A stretch of DNA of 64,000 nucleotides from Oscillibacter sp. PC13. GTDB lineage: Bacteria; Bacillota; Clostridia; Oscillospirales; Oscillospiraceae. Made by a program: the position numbers and the translations under genes. Of this stretch, positions 16,737-25,295 are shown one piece after another. How positions within the stretch are numbered: the stretch's first letter is position 1; every line of letters begins with the position of its first letter. The stretch spans positions 1 through 64,000 of the forward strand of contig NZ_FOXE01000008.1 of NCBI RefSeq assembly GCF_900115635.1, read 5' to 3'. The notes under the pieces are model-generated. The model was not told where the DNA came from. It ran no database searches and saw only the letters and a program-made list of their open reading frames with translations.

Positions 16737-17327
16737 TCAAATTTCAAGGCCGATGGTAATTTCCTCGTCCTCCTTTGTAATGGGGCGGAGCACCCGGCAG
16801 GGATTGCCCACGGCCACCACGCCGTCCGGAATGTCGCGGGTCACCACGCTGCCGCCTCCGATGACCACATTGCTGCCGATGGTGACGCCGGGCAGCACCT
16901 GCACCCCGCCGCCGAACCACACGTGATCGCCCACGGTAATGGGCCGGGCATATTCCAGGCCCCAGTCCCGGCGCACGCTGTCGATGGGGTGTGTGGCGGT
17001 ATAAAATCCGCAGTTGGGCGCGATGAACACAAAGTCCCCGAAGATCACGGGGGCGCAGTCCAGAATCACGCAGTTGTGGTTGGCGAAAAAGTGGCTGCCC
17101 ACGGTGATGTTGTATCCGTAGTCACACCAGAAGGGCGGCATAATGGAGCAGGAAGCCCCCATGCGGCCCAGCAGGGTTTTCAAAATCTCCTCCTGCTCCT
17201 CTGCGCGGGAGGGCGGCAGCTGGTTGAACGCATGGCAGAGATCCTTGGCCGCCATCCGTTCCGTTGACAGCTGCAGGACATCCGCAAGATAGAGCTTTCC
17301 CGCCAGCATTTTTTCTTTTTCCGTCAT
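16737..17327 (-). CDS. Maltose/galactoside O-acetyltransferase-type hexapeptide enzyme
   Basis: Acetyl-CoA-dependent O-acetyltransferase of the Maa/LacA/NodL group (196 residues). It has an N-terminal maltose-acetyltransferase segment ([17 protein letters not shown]) and a left-handed beta-helix with hexapeptide repeats ([19 protein letters not shown], then [20 protein letters not shown]). The catalytic His is in FYTATHPID. The ATG at 17325-17327 is chosen for GGAGGAGAG upstream. It lies between ppa and a GNAT gene on the same strand. The acceptor sugar is unknown. Confidence 0.93.
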   Translation of the reverse strand: MTEKEKMLAGKLYLADVLQLSTERMAAKDLCHAFNQLPPSRAEEQEEILKTLLGRMGASCSIMPPFWCDYGYNITVGSHFFANHNCVILDCAPVIFGDFVFIAPNCGFYTATHPIDSVRRDWGLEYARPITVGDHVWFGGGVQVLPGVTIGSNVVIGGGSVVTRDIPDGVVAVGNPCRVLRPITKEDEEITIGLEI

Positions 17328-17371
17328 AAAGCTCTCCTCCCGCGCCCGGCCGGGCGCATTCATTTGAACAT

Positions 17372-17965
17372 TCAGCGCGGGGACAAACGGCGGGGCTGCG
17401 AAAAGCGGCGCAGCACCGCGTCGGTCTCATCCCGGGGCACCGCCGGAAAGGGGAGAAGGGGAATGGGGTCTTGATCATAGGGGGCAATGGGCTTTTCAAA
17501 CCAGGCCACATCGTGCCAGGCCCCGGCCTTGAACCCCGCCAGGCGGTAGGTGCCGATGCGCCGGAAGCCTAGGGATTCGTGAAGGCGCTCACTCTTTTCG
17601 TTGGGCACAGTGACGCAGCCGTAGACCGTGCGGATGCCCTGAAGCTTCAAAAGCTCTATCAGCGCCGTGTACAGCTGCCTTCCCAGTCCCCGGGAGGTGC
17701 AGGCGCGGTCCAGATAGACGGACAGCTCCGCGTTCCACTGATAGGCCGCCCGCTCCGCCTGCCGGTGGGCGTAGGCATAGCCCGTGATGCGGCCGTCCTC
17801 CTCGCAGACCAGATAGGGGTACCCCCCGGAGATGTCGGCAATCCGCCGGGCAAACGCCTCCTCTGTGGGAAGCGTGTATTCAAACGTAATGGGGGTATCC
17901 ATATATTGGCCGTAAATCCGCAGCAGCGCAGGAGCGTCGGCCGGGGCGGCAAGCCGGATGATCAC
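17372..17965 (-). CDS. GNAT acetyltransferase, phosphinothricin-acetyltransferase-like
   Basis: A 197-residue GNAT protein. The N-terminus [20 protein letters not shown], the segment [15 protein letters not shown] and the acetyl-CoA loop [13 protein letters not shown], followed by [17 protein letters not shown], match the PAT/Bar-like subgroup that acetylates amino groups of small amino-acid analogues. The last roughly 30 residues (Pro- and Arg-rich) extend beyond the fold. Actual substrate unknown. Confidence 0.88.
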   Translation of the reverse strand: MIIRLAAPADAPALLRIYGQYMDTPITFEYTLPTEEAFARRIADISGGYPYLVCEEDGRITGYAYAHRQAERAAYQWNAELSVYLDRACTSRGLGRQLYTALIELLKLQGIRTVYGCVTVPNEKSERLHESLGFRRIGTYRLAGFKAGAWHDVAWFEKPIAPYDQDPIPLLPFPAVPRDETDAVLRRFSQPRRLSPR

Positions 17966-18077
17966 AGGGCATCACTCCTTTTGGAATTGCCCTGATTGTA
18001 GCACACAGCGGCCGGAGCGGCAAGCTTGAATCCATACAAAAATTGTCAAAATCCTGCGGGGGCGTTTGGATTCCGCC

Positions 18078-18106
18078 TTGTGCTTTTTCGCGGGTTATGC
18101 TATGAT
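18078..18106 (+). promoter_or_regulatory. Promoter of miaB
   Basis: TTGTGC (18078-18083), 17 bp, TATGAT (18101-18106). A start near 18113 rules out the longer miaB frame beginning at 18026. Confidence 0.7.
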
Positions 18107-18142
18107 AATCTAGTTGAAGTATCTGTATTTGGAGGAACAAAG

Positions 18143-19555
18143 TTGGAACGCGAAAACGTATTGGTCTCCGGGGCGGACCTTGCCCGCCAGCGGGACTTTG
18201 AAGAGAAGATCAAGACCATGTTCGCCGCCCGCCAGGCCCATCCCGTGGCCTGCGTGGATACCTTCGGCTGCCAGCAGAACGTGGCCGACGGCCAGAAGCT
18301 GATGGGTATGCTGGAGGCGTGCGGCTTTACCTTTACGGAGGATCCCAAGGAGGCGGATCTGGTGATTTTGAACACCTGCGCCGTCCGGGAGCACGCGGAG
18401 CAGCGGGTGTTCGGGAACCTTGGCATTCTGACCCACACAAAGCGGGAGAATCCGGAGCAGGTGGTGGCTTTGTGCGGCTGCATGGCGCAGGAGGAGCGGG
18501 TGGCAAAACGGGTGAAGGAGTCCTACCGCCATGTGGATTTGGTGTTCGGCCCCCATGCCCTGTGGAAATTTCCGGAGCTTCTCTGGCAGGTGTACGACAG
18601 CCGCAGGCGGGTTTTCGCCGTGGACGACGAGCACGGCACGATTGCCGAGGGAATCCCCGTGGTGCGGGAGAAGGGCGTGAAGGCCTGGGTCTCCATCATG
18701 TACGGGTGCAACAACTTCTGCTCGTACTGCATCGTGCCCTATGTCCGGGGCCGGGAGCGGAGCCGGGATCCGGAGGCGGTGCTCGCCGAGGTCCGGGAGC
18801 TGGTGGCCGCCGGCTACAAGGACATCACCCTGCTGGGCCAGAACGTCAACTCCTATGGAAACGATTTGGAAATCGGATATGACTTTGCGGATCTGCTGGC
18901 GGAGATTGACCGCATCCCCGGCGAGTATTGGATCCGCTTTATGTCCAGCCATCCCAAGGACGCCACGAAAAAGCTCTTTGACACCATGGCGCGCTGCGGC
19001 CACGTGGCCAGGCAGCTGCACCTGCCCTTCCAGTCCGGCAACGACCGGGTGCTGAGGGAGATGAACCGCCGGTACACCCGGTCGCAGTATCTGGAGCTGG
19101 TGAATTACGCCAAGGAGAAGATGCCGGGCCTGGTTCTGACCTCCGATGTGATCATCGGCTTTCCCGGCGAGACCGAGGCCGAGGCCATGGACACCGTGTC
19201 GCTGGTGGAGGAGGTGGGCTTTGACGCCCTCTTCACGTTTATCTACTCCCCCCGGCCCGGCACCAAAGCGGCGGCCATGCCGGACCCCGCCACCCGGGCG
19301 GAGAAACAGAAGTGGTTCGATAAGCTCCTGGAGGTGCAGAACCGCATGTCCGCAGCGCTTCACGCCGCCTATATCGGAAGGACGGTCCGGGTGCTGGTGG
19401 ACGGCGAAAGCGACGATCCGGACTATCCCCTCTCCTCCCGGACGGAGGGCAACCGCCTGGTGCGGCTGAAGGGGGACAAGGCCCTCATCGGGCAGTTTGC
19501 CCAGGTGCGCGTCACTGCCAGCAACACCTGGGCACTGTACGCCGAGGCGGTTTGA
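18143..19555 (+). CDS. miaB: tRNA-2-methylthio-N6-dimethylallyladenosine synthase
   Basis: A radical-SAM methylthiotransferase that completes ms2i6A at tRNA position 37. It has 470 residues from a TTG start at 18143, chosen because GGAGG lies 7 bases upstream and the promoter is at 18078-18106. The N-terminal Fe-S cysteines are in DTFGCQQN, NTCAVREHAEQ and CGCMAQE. The radical SAM cluster motif is CNNFCSYC. A TRAM domain closes the protein. MiaA, which makes its substrate base, is encoded at 28087. Confidence 0.97.
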   Translation: MERENVLVSGADLARQRDFEEKIKTMFAARQAHPVACVDTFGCQQNVADGQKLMGMLEACGFTFTEDPKEADLVILNTCAVREHAEQRVFGNLGILTHTKRENPEQVVALCGCMAQEERVAKRVKESYRHVDLVFGPHALWKFPELLWQVYDSRRRVFAVDDEHGTIAEGIPVVREKGVKAWVSIMYGCNNFCSYCIVPYVRGRERSRDPEAVLAEVRELVAAGYKDITLLGQNVNSYGNDLEIGYDFADLLAEIDRIPGEYWIRFMSSHPKDATKKLFDTMARCGHVARQLHLPFQSGNDRVLREMNRRYTRSQYLELVNYAKEKMPGLVLTSDVIIGFPGETEAEAMDTVSLVEEVGFDALFTFIYSPRPGTKAAAMPDPATRAEKQKWFDKLLEVQNRMSAALHAAYIGRTVRVLVDGESDDPDYPLSSRTEGNRLVRLKGDKALIGQFAQVRVTASNTWALYAEAV

Positions 19556-19567
19556 GAGAGGCCGGGA

Positions 19568-19810
19568 TCAGCGGAAAATCTCCCTGGCCAGCAAAAAAGC
19601 CTGCCGGGCAAAGATCTCCTCGCTGACGGAGGCAAGGGCGTTGCTGGCCTCCTCATAGCGGAGGAACAGCCTGCGCTGCTCCGGAGACAGGGTGTTCCGC
19701 AGCGCTTCCCCCGCCTGGTGCTGCCGGGTCTGCCGGGCAAGGTATTCCCAGTTGGCGGACGGGCTGTGCTCGGTTAAGTGATTCAGAAGAACCGTGATGT
19801 AATCGTCCAT
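19568..19810 (-). CDS. Small helical protein of unknown function (80 aa)
   Basis: An 80-residue, highly charged and probably all-helical protein starting MDDYITVLLNHLTEH. AGGTGG lies 5 bases before the ATG at 19808-19810. It is divergent from the XRE-metallohydrolase fusion and only 21 bp from the -35 of that promoter. No signal peptide or membrane helix. No family recognised with confidence; it may be controlled from the same operator region. Confidence 0.6.
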   Translation of the reverse strand: MDDYITVLLNHLTEHSPSANWEYLARQTRQHQAGEALRNTLSPEQRRLFLRYEEASNALASVSEEIFARQAFLLAREIFR

Positions 19811-19831
19811 AAGCACCACCTAAAAACAAAA

Positions 19832-19870
19832 TTGACAAGTACGTTTGGGTATGTATAATATAACATACCC
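19832..19870 (+). promoter_or_regulatory. Consensus promoter with palindromic operator over the -10
   Basis: TTGACA (19832-19837), 16 bp and TATAAT (19854-19859) are both perfect hexamers. GGGTATGT (19847-19854) and ACATACCC (19863-19870) are exact inverted repeats with an 8-bp centre that contains most of the -10, an ideal repressor site for the HTH domain encoded just downstream. Confidence 0.8.
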
Positions 19871-19899
19871 GTATGTGCCTGTCAATAGAAAGGGGCACT

Positions 19900-20928
19900 A
19901 TGTATTTCCACGAAAATTTGCTGCGGCTGCGCCATAAAAACTCCATGAAGCAGCAGGAAGTTGCTGATGGAGCGGGACTCAGCCTGCGTGCGTATCAAAA
20001 TTACGAGCGGGGCCTGCGGGAACCGCAGTTGACAGCCCTGACGGCCCTGGCCGATTTTTACGACCTGCCCCTGGACGAGCTGGTGGGGCGGAAGCGGTGC
20101 ATCCGGGTGACCACCCTGCTGGAGAACACCGCCTGCCGGGAGGATCTCTGCCATGCCCACGGCCTGTCCCTCTATATCGAGACGCCCCGGCACAAGATCC
20201 TCTTCGACATGGGGCCAAACGATGATTTTCTGGCCAACGCAAAAGCGCTGGGCGTGGATCTGGCGGCGGTGGATCTGGCGGTGCTGTCCCACGGCCACTA
20301 TGACCACGGGGGCGGCCTGGCCGCCTTCTGCCGCCTGAACAGCCGGGCGCAGATCTATCTCCACAGGGCCGCCTTCGGCGCCTATTACGCCCGGGAGGCG
20401 GACGGCGCACTGCGGTACATCGGCCTGCCCCTGGGGCTGGAGGAGTTCCGGGACCGCTTTGTCCTCACCGGGGAGGAGACGGTGATTGACCGGGAGCTGA
20501 CCCTGTTCGCCAACCCCGCGGCGGTGTTTGACATTGGCTCCGCCAGCGCCAAGCTGGGGGAGAAGGTGGGCGGCGAGCTGCTGCCCGATGCGTTCCGCCA
20601 CGAGCAGAGCCTGTTGATTCAGGCGGCGGGGAAGTCCGTGCTGGTGGCGGGCTGCGCCCACCGGGGCGCGGTCAATATTCTGGCGGAGGCCCGCAGGCGG
20701 CTGGGAAAGGATCCGGACGCCCTTTTCGGCGGGTTCCACCTGTTCGAGCTGGCGGCGGGGGATCCGGCCGCCGACGCCCTGATCGACGCCACCGGCGAGG
20801 CGCTGCTGCCCGGGAAAACCATGTACTACACCGGCCACTGCACGGGGGCGTATGCCTATGAGCGGCTCTCCGCCGTTTTGGGGGAGCGGCTGCGCCCCAT
20901 GACCGGCGGAAGCGTGGCGGAGATCTGA
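19900..20928 (+). CDS. XRE helix-turn-helix fused to COG1237-type metallo-beta-lactamase-fold hydrolase
   Basis: A 342-residue fusion. Residues 1-65 are a complete XRE domain ending LDELVGRK. Residues 67-342 form a metallo-beta-lactamase-fold protein of the COG1237 group, whose normal N-terminus (TTLLENTA, GLSLYIET, KILFDMG) follows with almost no linker. The metal motif is HGHYDH (131-136). Further likely ligands are GCAHRGAVNI and the late YYTGHCTG. The ATG at 19900 follows AAAGGGG. The promoter palindrome implies autoregulation. A plausible model is a repressor whose binding depends on the state or ligand of the enzyme domain; the reaction is unknown. Confidence 0.85.
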   Translation: MYFHENLLRLRHKNSMKQQEVADGAGLSLRAYQNYERGLREPQLTALTALADFYDLPLDELVGRKRCIRVTTLLENTACREDLCHAHGLSLYIETPRHKILFDMGPNDDFLANAKALGVDLAAVDLAVLSHGHYDHGGGLAAFCRLNSRAQIYLHRAAFGAYYAREADGALRYIGLPLGLEEFRDRFVLTGEETVIDRELTLFANPAAVFDIGSASAKLGEKVGGELLPDAFRHEQSLLIQAAGKSVLVAGCAHRGAVNILAEARRRLGKDPDALFGGFHLFELAAGDPAADALIDATGEALLPGKTMYYTGHCTGAYAYERLSAVLGERLRPMTGGSVAEI

Positions 20929-20952
20929 CAGGGCAGGCATTGAAAAAATAAA

Positions 20953-21014
20953 TTGACATGTCCGAACGGTCGTCTTATGATGAAAAGTATAACATGCTCA
21001 AACGGTCATGTCAA
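20953..21014 (+). promoter_or_regulatory. Promoter framed by inverted repeats, upstream of XRE gene
   Basis: TTGACA (20953-20958), 17 bp, TATGAT (20976-20981). TTGACATG (20953-20960) and CATGTCAA (21007-21014) are exact inverted repeats bracketing the promoter, and AACGGTC recurs at 20965 and 21001. This suggests two repressor sites. Confidence 0.65.
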
Positions 21015-21033
21015 GAGGCGGGAGCTAGGTTTG

Positions 21034-21288
21034 ATGACGTTTTCAGAGCATCTTTTGACATTGAGAACAAAAAACGGCCTGCTGCAAAAGGATGTGGCCA
21101 AAGCGGCCGGCGTTGTTGTGCGGGTCTATCAGCGTTATGAGTATGGGGAGCGGGAACCGGGGCTCTCCACCCTGGTGGCCCTGGCGGATTTTTACGGCAT
21201 CAGTGTGGACGAGCTGATCGGCCATACGCCCCGTCCCCGCACCAGGCCTTTCCCCCGGGCGGAAGAGACAGAGAACAACGAACAATGA
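21034..21288 (+). CDS. Small XRE-family regulator (84 aa)
   Basis: An 84-residue HTH protein (MTFSEHLLTLRTKNGLLQKD, then GVVVRVYQRYEYGEREPG and DFYGISVDELIGH) with a charged tail. It resembles the HTH half of the preceding fusion protein and may be a paralogue. The ATG at 21034 is preferred over an in-frame start at 20953 that would coincide with the promoter. It ends 10 bp before mutS, so mutS may be partly cotranscribed with this regulator. Confidence 0.88.
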   Translation: MTFSEHLLTLRTKNGLLQKDVAKAAGVVVRVYQRYEYGEREPGLSTLVALADFYGISVDELIGHTPRPRTRPFPRAEETENNEQ

Positions 21289-21298
21289 GGTGACACCC

Positions 21299-23902
21299 TT
21301 GGCAGAATTGACCCCCATGATGAAGCAGTACCTGGAGATTAAGAAGGACAATCCGGACTCTATTTTGTTTTTCCGGCTGGGCGATTTTTACGAGATGTTT
21401 GCCGACGACGCCCGCACCGCCTCCCAGGAGCTGGATTTGACCCTGACCTCCCGGGACAAGGACCCCAACAAATCCGCCGAGGAGAAAATCCCCATGTGCG
21501 GCATCCCCTATCACGCCAGCGAGTCCTATATCGCCCGCCTGATTGCCAAGGGGTACAAGGTGGCCATCTGCGAACAGCTGGAGGATCCGGCGCTGGCAAA
21601 GGGCCTTGTGAAGCGGGACATTATCCGGGTGGTGACCCCCGGCACGGTGATTGACGCCGCCTGCCTGGACGACAAGGCCGCAAACTTCCTCTGCGGGATT
21701 TATCTGGACGAGCGCAGCGCCGGTGTGGCCTTCTGCGACATCTCCACCGGCAAGACCCATCTGACCGCCTTCACGGGCAAGGAGCGGGTGGAGCACGTCA
21801 TCAACGAGCTGGGGCGCTTTTCCCCGGCGGAGGCCATTTTAAGCGACGGCGCTTACGCGGAAGGCCCTCTGACAGATGCCCTGCGGGAGAAGTTCTCCTG
21901 CCGCGTGGAAAACGGCGGCGCCCGCCGCTTCCTTCTGCCGGAGGCGGAGCGGAACATCCGCGCCCAGTACGGGGACGAGGCCTTCTCCCGTCTGCCCGCC
22001 GGAAATCCGGCGGCGGCCATGGCGCTGGGCGGCCTTTTGAGCTATCTGTATGAGACCCAGAAGACAGACCTCTCCCACATCCGCGACCTGGACTATTACG
22101 AGCAGGGCCGGTTCATGGAGCTGGACCTGACGGCCCGGCGGAACCTGGAGCTGACGGAGACGCTCCGGGGCAAGGAGAAGAAGGGAAGCCTTTTGTGGGT
22201 GCTGGACAAGACGAAAACCCCCATGGGCGCCCGTTGCCTGCGAAGCTTTCTGGAGCGGCCGCTGCTGTCCGTCACCGCCATCACCAAGCGGAATGCCGCC
22301 GTGGGCGCCCTGGTGGAAAGCACCATGGCCCGGGAGGAGCTGATTGCCGCCATGACGGGCCTGGGAGACATGGAGCGGCTGATTGGCCGCATTGTCTACG
22401 GCACCGCCGGCGGCAAGGACATGAACTCCCTCCGGGCGGCCATTGAGCGGCTGCCCGCCATCGAAACCCAGCTGGGCGCCTTCACGGACCGGCGGCTGAG
22501 CGAACTGCGCCGGGAGCTGGATACCCTGGACGATGTGGGCGGGACCATTGCCTCCGCCATTGACGACGACCCGCCCTTCTCCATCCGGGAGGGGGGCTTC
22601 ATCCGCCCGGGGTTTGACGGCGAGGTGGACCGCCTGCGGGGCATTTTAAAGGGCGGCAAGGGCGTCATCGCGGAGATGGAGGCCCGGGAGAAGGAGCGCA
22701 CCGGCATCCGGACGCTGAAAATCGGCTATAACAAGGTCTTCGGCTATTACATCGAGGTCTCCAATTCCTTTAAGGAGCTGGTGCCGCCGGAGTACATCCG
22801 CAAGCAGACCCTGGTCAACGGCGAGCGGTTTATTACGGAAGAGCTGAAAAATCTGGAGCATGAGATTCTCACCGCCTCAGAGCGGGTGGTGGCCCTGGAG
22901 TACGAGCTGTTCGGCAAGCTCCGGGAGGAGGTCTCCGCCGCCGCGGCCCGTATCCAGAAAACGGCCGCCGCCGTGGCCGAGGTGGACGCCCTGGCGTCCT
23001 TTGCGGCCGTCGCCGTGCGGAACCGCTACTGCCGCCCGGATGTGGACGAGTCCGGCGTGATTGAAATCCGGGAGGGCCGCCATCCGGTGGTGGAGCAGGT
23101 TCTCAAGAACAACCTCTTCGTCCCCAACGACACCTTTATGGGGGAGAAGGAGGAGCGGGTGGCCATCATCACCGGCCCCAACATGGCGGGCAAGTCCACC
23201 TACATGCGCCAGGTGGCTCTCATTGTCCTGATGGCCCAGATGGGCAGCTTCGTCCCGGCGTCCCATGCCCGCATCGGTGTGGTGGATCGGATTTTCACCC
23301 GTATCGGCGCCAGCGACGACCTCTCCGCCGGGCAGTCCACCTTCATGGTGGAGATGACGGAGGTGGCGGAGATCCTGCACCACGCCACAAGAAACTCCCT
23401 GCTGATTCTGGACGAAATCGGCCGGGGGACCAGCACCTTTGACGGCATGTCCATCGCCCGGGCGGTGCTGGAGTACTGTGCGGATAAAAAGCTGCTGGGC
23501 GCAAAAACCCTGTTCGCCACCCACTATCACGAGCTGACAGAGCTGGAGAACACCCTGCCGGGCACGGTGAATTACAACATTGCCGTCAAAACCAGGGGAG
23601 AGGACATCATCTTTCTGCGGAAGATTGTCGCCGGCGGCGCGGACCGGAGCTACGGCATCGAGGTCGCCAAGCTGGCGGGCCTGCCGGACAAGGTGGTGCA
23701 GCGGGCTAAGACCGTGCTGACGGAGCTGGAGAGCGAAAACGGCGTCCAGTACGTGGCGGCCCGGAAGGAGACGGAGCAGGTCTCCCTGGGCTCCATCAGC
23801 GAGGGAGAGGTGCTGGACGCCCTCCGCCGCTGCCAGCCGGATACGCTGACGCCGATTGAGGCGATGAGTCTGCTGTACGAGCTGAAACAAAAACTGAGTT
23901 GA
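21299..23902 (+). CDS. mutS: DNA mismatch repair protein MutS
   Basis: Recognises mismatches in DNA. It has 867 residues from a TTG start at 21299 (MAELTPMMKQYLEIKK), chosen because GAGGTGA is 6 bases upstream. The mismatch-wedge motif is FYE (residues 30-32), Walker A is GPNMAGKST near 625-633, and a DEIGRGTST Walker B follows. The C-terminal helix-turn-helix region is present. Partner mutL follows at 25296 with two membrane-protein genes between them. Confidence 0.98.
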   Translation: MAELTPMMKQYLEIKKDNPDSILFFRLGDFYEMFADDARTASQELDLTLTSRDKDPNKSAEEKIPMCGIPYHASESYIARLIAKGYKVAICEQLEDPALAKGLVKRDIIRVVTPGTVIDAACLDDKAANFLCGIYLDERSAGVAFCDISTGKTHLTAFTGKERVEHVINELGRFSPAEAILSDGAYAEGPLTDALREKFSCRVENGGARRFLLPEAERNIRAQYGDEAFSRLPAGNPAAAMALGGLLSYLYETQKTDLSHIRDLDYYEQGRFMELDLTARRNLELTETLRGKEKKGSLLWVLDKTKTPMGARCLRSFLERPLLSVTAITKRNAAVGALVESTMAREELIAAMTGLGDMERLIGRIVYGTAGGKDMNSLRAAIERLPAIETQLGAFTDRRLSELRRELDTLDDVGGTIASAIDDDPPFSIREGGFIRPGFDGEVDRLRGILKGGKGVIAEMEAREKERTGIRTLKIGYNKVFGYYIEVSNSFKELVPPEYIRKQTLVNGERFITEELKNLEHEILTASERVVALEYELFGKLREEVSAAAARIQKTAAAVAEVDALASFAAVAVRNRYCRPDVDESGVIEIREGRHPVVEQVLKNNLFVPNDTFMGEKEERVAIITGPNMAGKSTYMRQVALIVLMAQMGSFVPASHARIGVVDRIFTRIGASDDLSAGQSTFMVEMTEVAEILHHATRNSLLILDEIGRGTSTFDGMSIARAVLEYCADKKLLGAKTLFATHYHELTELENTLPGTVNYNIAVKTRGEDIIFLRKIVAGGADRSYGIEVAKLAGLPDKVVQRAKTVLTELESENGVQYVAARKETEQVSLGSISEGEVLDALRRCQPDTLTPIEAMSLLYELKQKLS

Positions 23903-23952
23903 AGTGTCGGCAGCGGCGCATATGATTTTAATTTTTTGCAGAAGGTGAAGGA

Positions 23953-24660
23953 ATGCCCAGAAAAAAATCCACTGCCTATATGTCCCCGGGAGAGCAGATT
24001 GCCGGCACTGTCTTTTTTGTAATTTATCTTGTGGTGCTGCCCTTTGTGACCACTCCGCTGTTCCGCCTGATCGGCACGCTGCTGGGCGTGAACATCAGTT
24101 CCGGCCTGCAGAACATTCTCTACTACTATGTGCTGTTTGCCGTCAGCATTATCATTTTTCACGGCTTTCTGGGCCGCACCTCCCGGCAGTTTGCAGACAA
24201 TCTCGGCACGGCCTGCCGGGCAGTGGCCGTTGGCCTCATCGCCCTGTACGGCCTCAACGAGCTGGTGTACCGGCTGACAAAGCTAATGGTTGCAAACCAG
24301 ACAAATTTGAATGACACCACCATCTCCGCGCAGATTGACGATGCGCCCCACATGACCCTGCTGATCGTGATCTTTTTGGCGCCCTTTGTGGAAGAGGTGC
24401 TTTTCCGGGGGCTGGTGTTCGGAAACCTCCGGCCCAAAAGCCGGGCGGTGGCATATGCAGCCAGCTGCCTGCTGTTTGCCCTGCTGCATGTGTGGCAGTT
24501 CGCAGTGGTGAAGCAGGACATCACCTATTTTCTGCTGATGCTTCAATACCTGGTGCCGGGATTGGTGTTGGCCTGGGCCTATGATTACAGTGGGACGCTG
24601 TGGGCCTCTATCGGCCTCCATGCGGCTGCCAATGCCATCAGCGTATGGACCATGATATAA
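23953..24660 (+). CDS. CPBP family intramembrane metalloprotease
   Basis: A 235-residue membrane protein with about seven helices. Signature residues of the CAAX/ABI-type protease family are present: EEVLFRGLVFGNL, then a His in LLHVWQF and GLHAAANAI near the end. The family includes CAAX prenyl proteases and bacteriocin self-immunity proteins; which role applies is unknown. It sits 50 bp after mutS and 12 bp before the next gene. Confidence 0.88.
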   Translation: MPRKKSTAYMSPGEQIAGTVFFVIYLVVLPFVTTPLFRLIGTLLGVNISSGLQNILYYYVLFAVSIIIFHGFLGRTSRQFADNLGTACRAVAVGLIALYGLNELVYRLTKLMVANQTNLNDTTISAQIDDAPHMTLLIVIFLAPFVEEVLFRGLVFGNLRPKSRAVAYAASCLLFALLHVWQFAVVKQDITYFLLMLQYLVPGLVLAWAYDYSGTLWASIGLHAAANAISVWTMI

Positions 24661-24672
24661 GGAGACACTGCA

Positions 24673-25155
24673 ATGTCAGGTGAATTGATTTTAGAGAACG
24701 GCAGCTGGGGGCGGACCCTGTTTGCCTTGGTGGGAAGCATTGCCCTGTCCGTGGGCCTCACATTTCTCATGGTGTCCCGCCTGTCCATGGAGGGACTGAC
24801 ACTGGCGGTTGTCGCGGCGCTGACGGCATATGTCCTGTTCCGGCTGCTCTACCCAGTGTTTTTTAAGGCTTTTCCACAGCAAAAAAGTCAGGCTTTGACC
24901 TGGACGGTGACGCCGGACACGCTGACGCTGGGGCAGACTGTCATCCCCCGCAGCACCATTAAAATGGTTCACTGCTGGCCCAATCGGGATGCGCTGGGGC
25001 ATGCGGGCAAGGGCTGGACAGTGAATATCGAAACCACGGGAAAAAATCAGCTGCTCCGCGCCCTGACGGAGGGCGAGGATGCGGCGCGCGCTGCCCGGCA
25101 GTTGCGGGCACTGGTGATTGCACTGGGCTATGGCAGCCAGTGGACGGAAGAATAA
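24673..25155 (+). CDS. Two-helix membrane protein with C-terminal soluble domain
   Basis: A 160-residue protein with two adjacent transmembrane helices (about residues 13-33 and 40-62) followed by a soluble domain (TWTVTPDTLTLGQTVIPRST, then W and G rich strands). The layout resembles YcxB/PH-like small membrane proteins, but the similarity is by pattern only. The start lies 12 bp after the CPBP gene with AAGGAGACA upstream, so they are cotranscribed. Function unknown. Confidence 0.65.
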   Translation: MSGELILENGSWGRTLFALVGSIALSVGLTFLMVSRLSMEGLTLAVVAALTAYVLFRLLYPVFFKAFPQQKSQALTWTVTPDTLTLGQTVIPRSTIKMVHCWPNRDALGHAGKGWTVNIETTGKNQLLRALTEGEDAARAARQLRALVIALGYGSQWTEE

Positions 25156-25295
25156 TACCCCCCAGCCTGTGCCGTTTGCCGGGAGCCTGGGGTGGGAATT
25201 GCCCGGAGCGATTCCACAGGCGTTAAGAGCTTGACGATGTACTACTATGCCAGTGCGCCCGGCACACCGGCTGCTTCACAGAAAGGAAGGGAACC

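Noticed and set aside
18026-18142. N-terminal extension of MiaB
   Set aside because: The promoter at 18078-18106 lies inside it, and the TTG at 18143 has a proper RBS.
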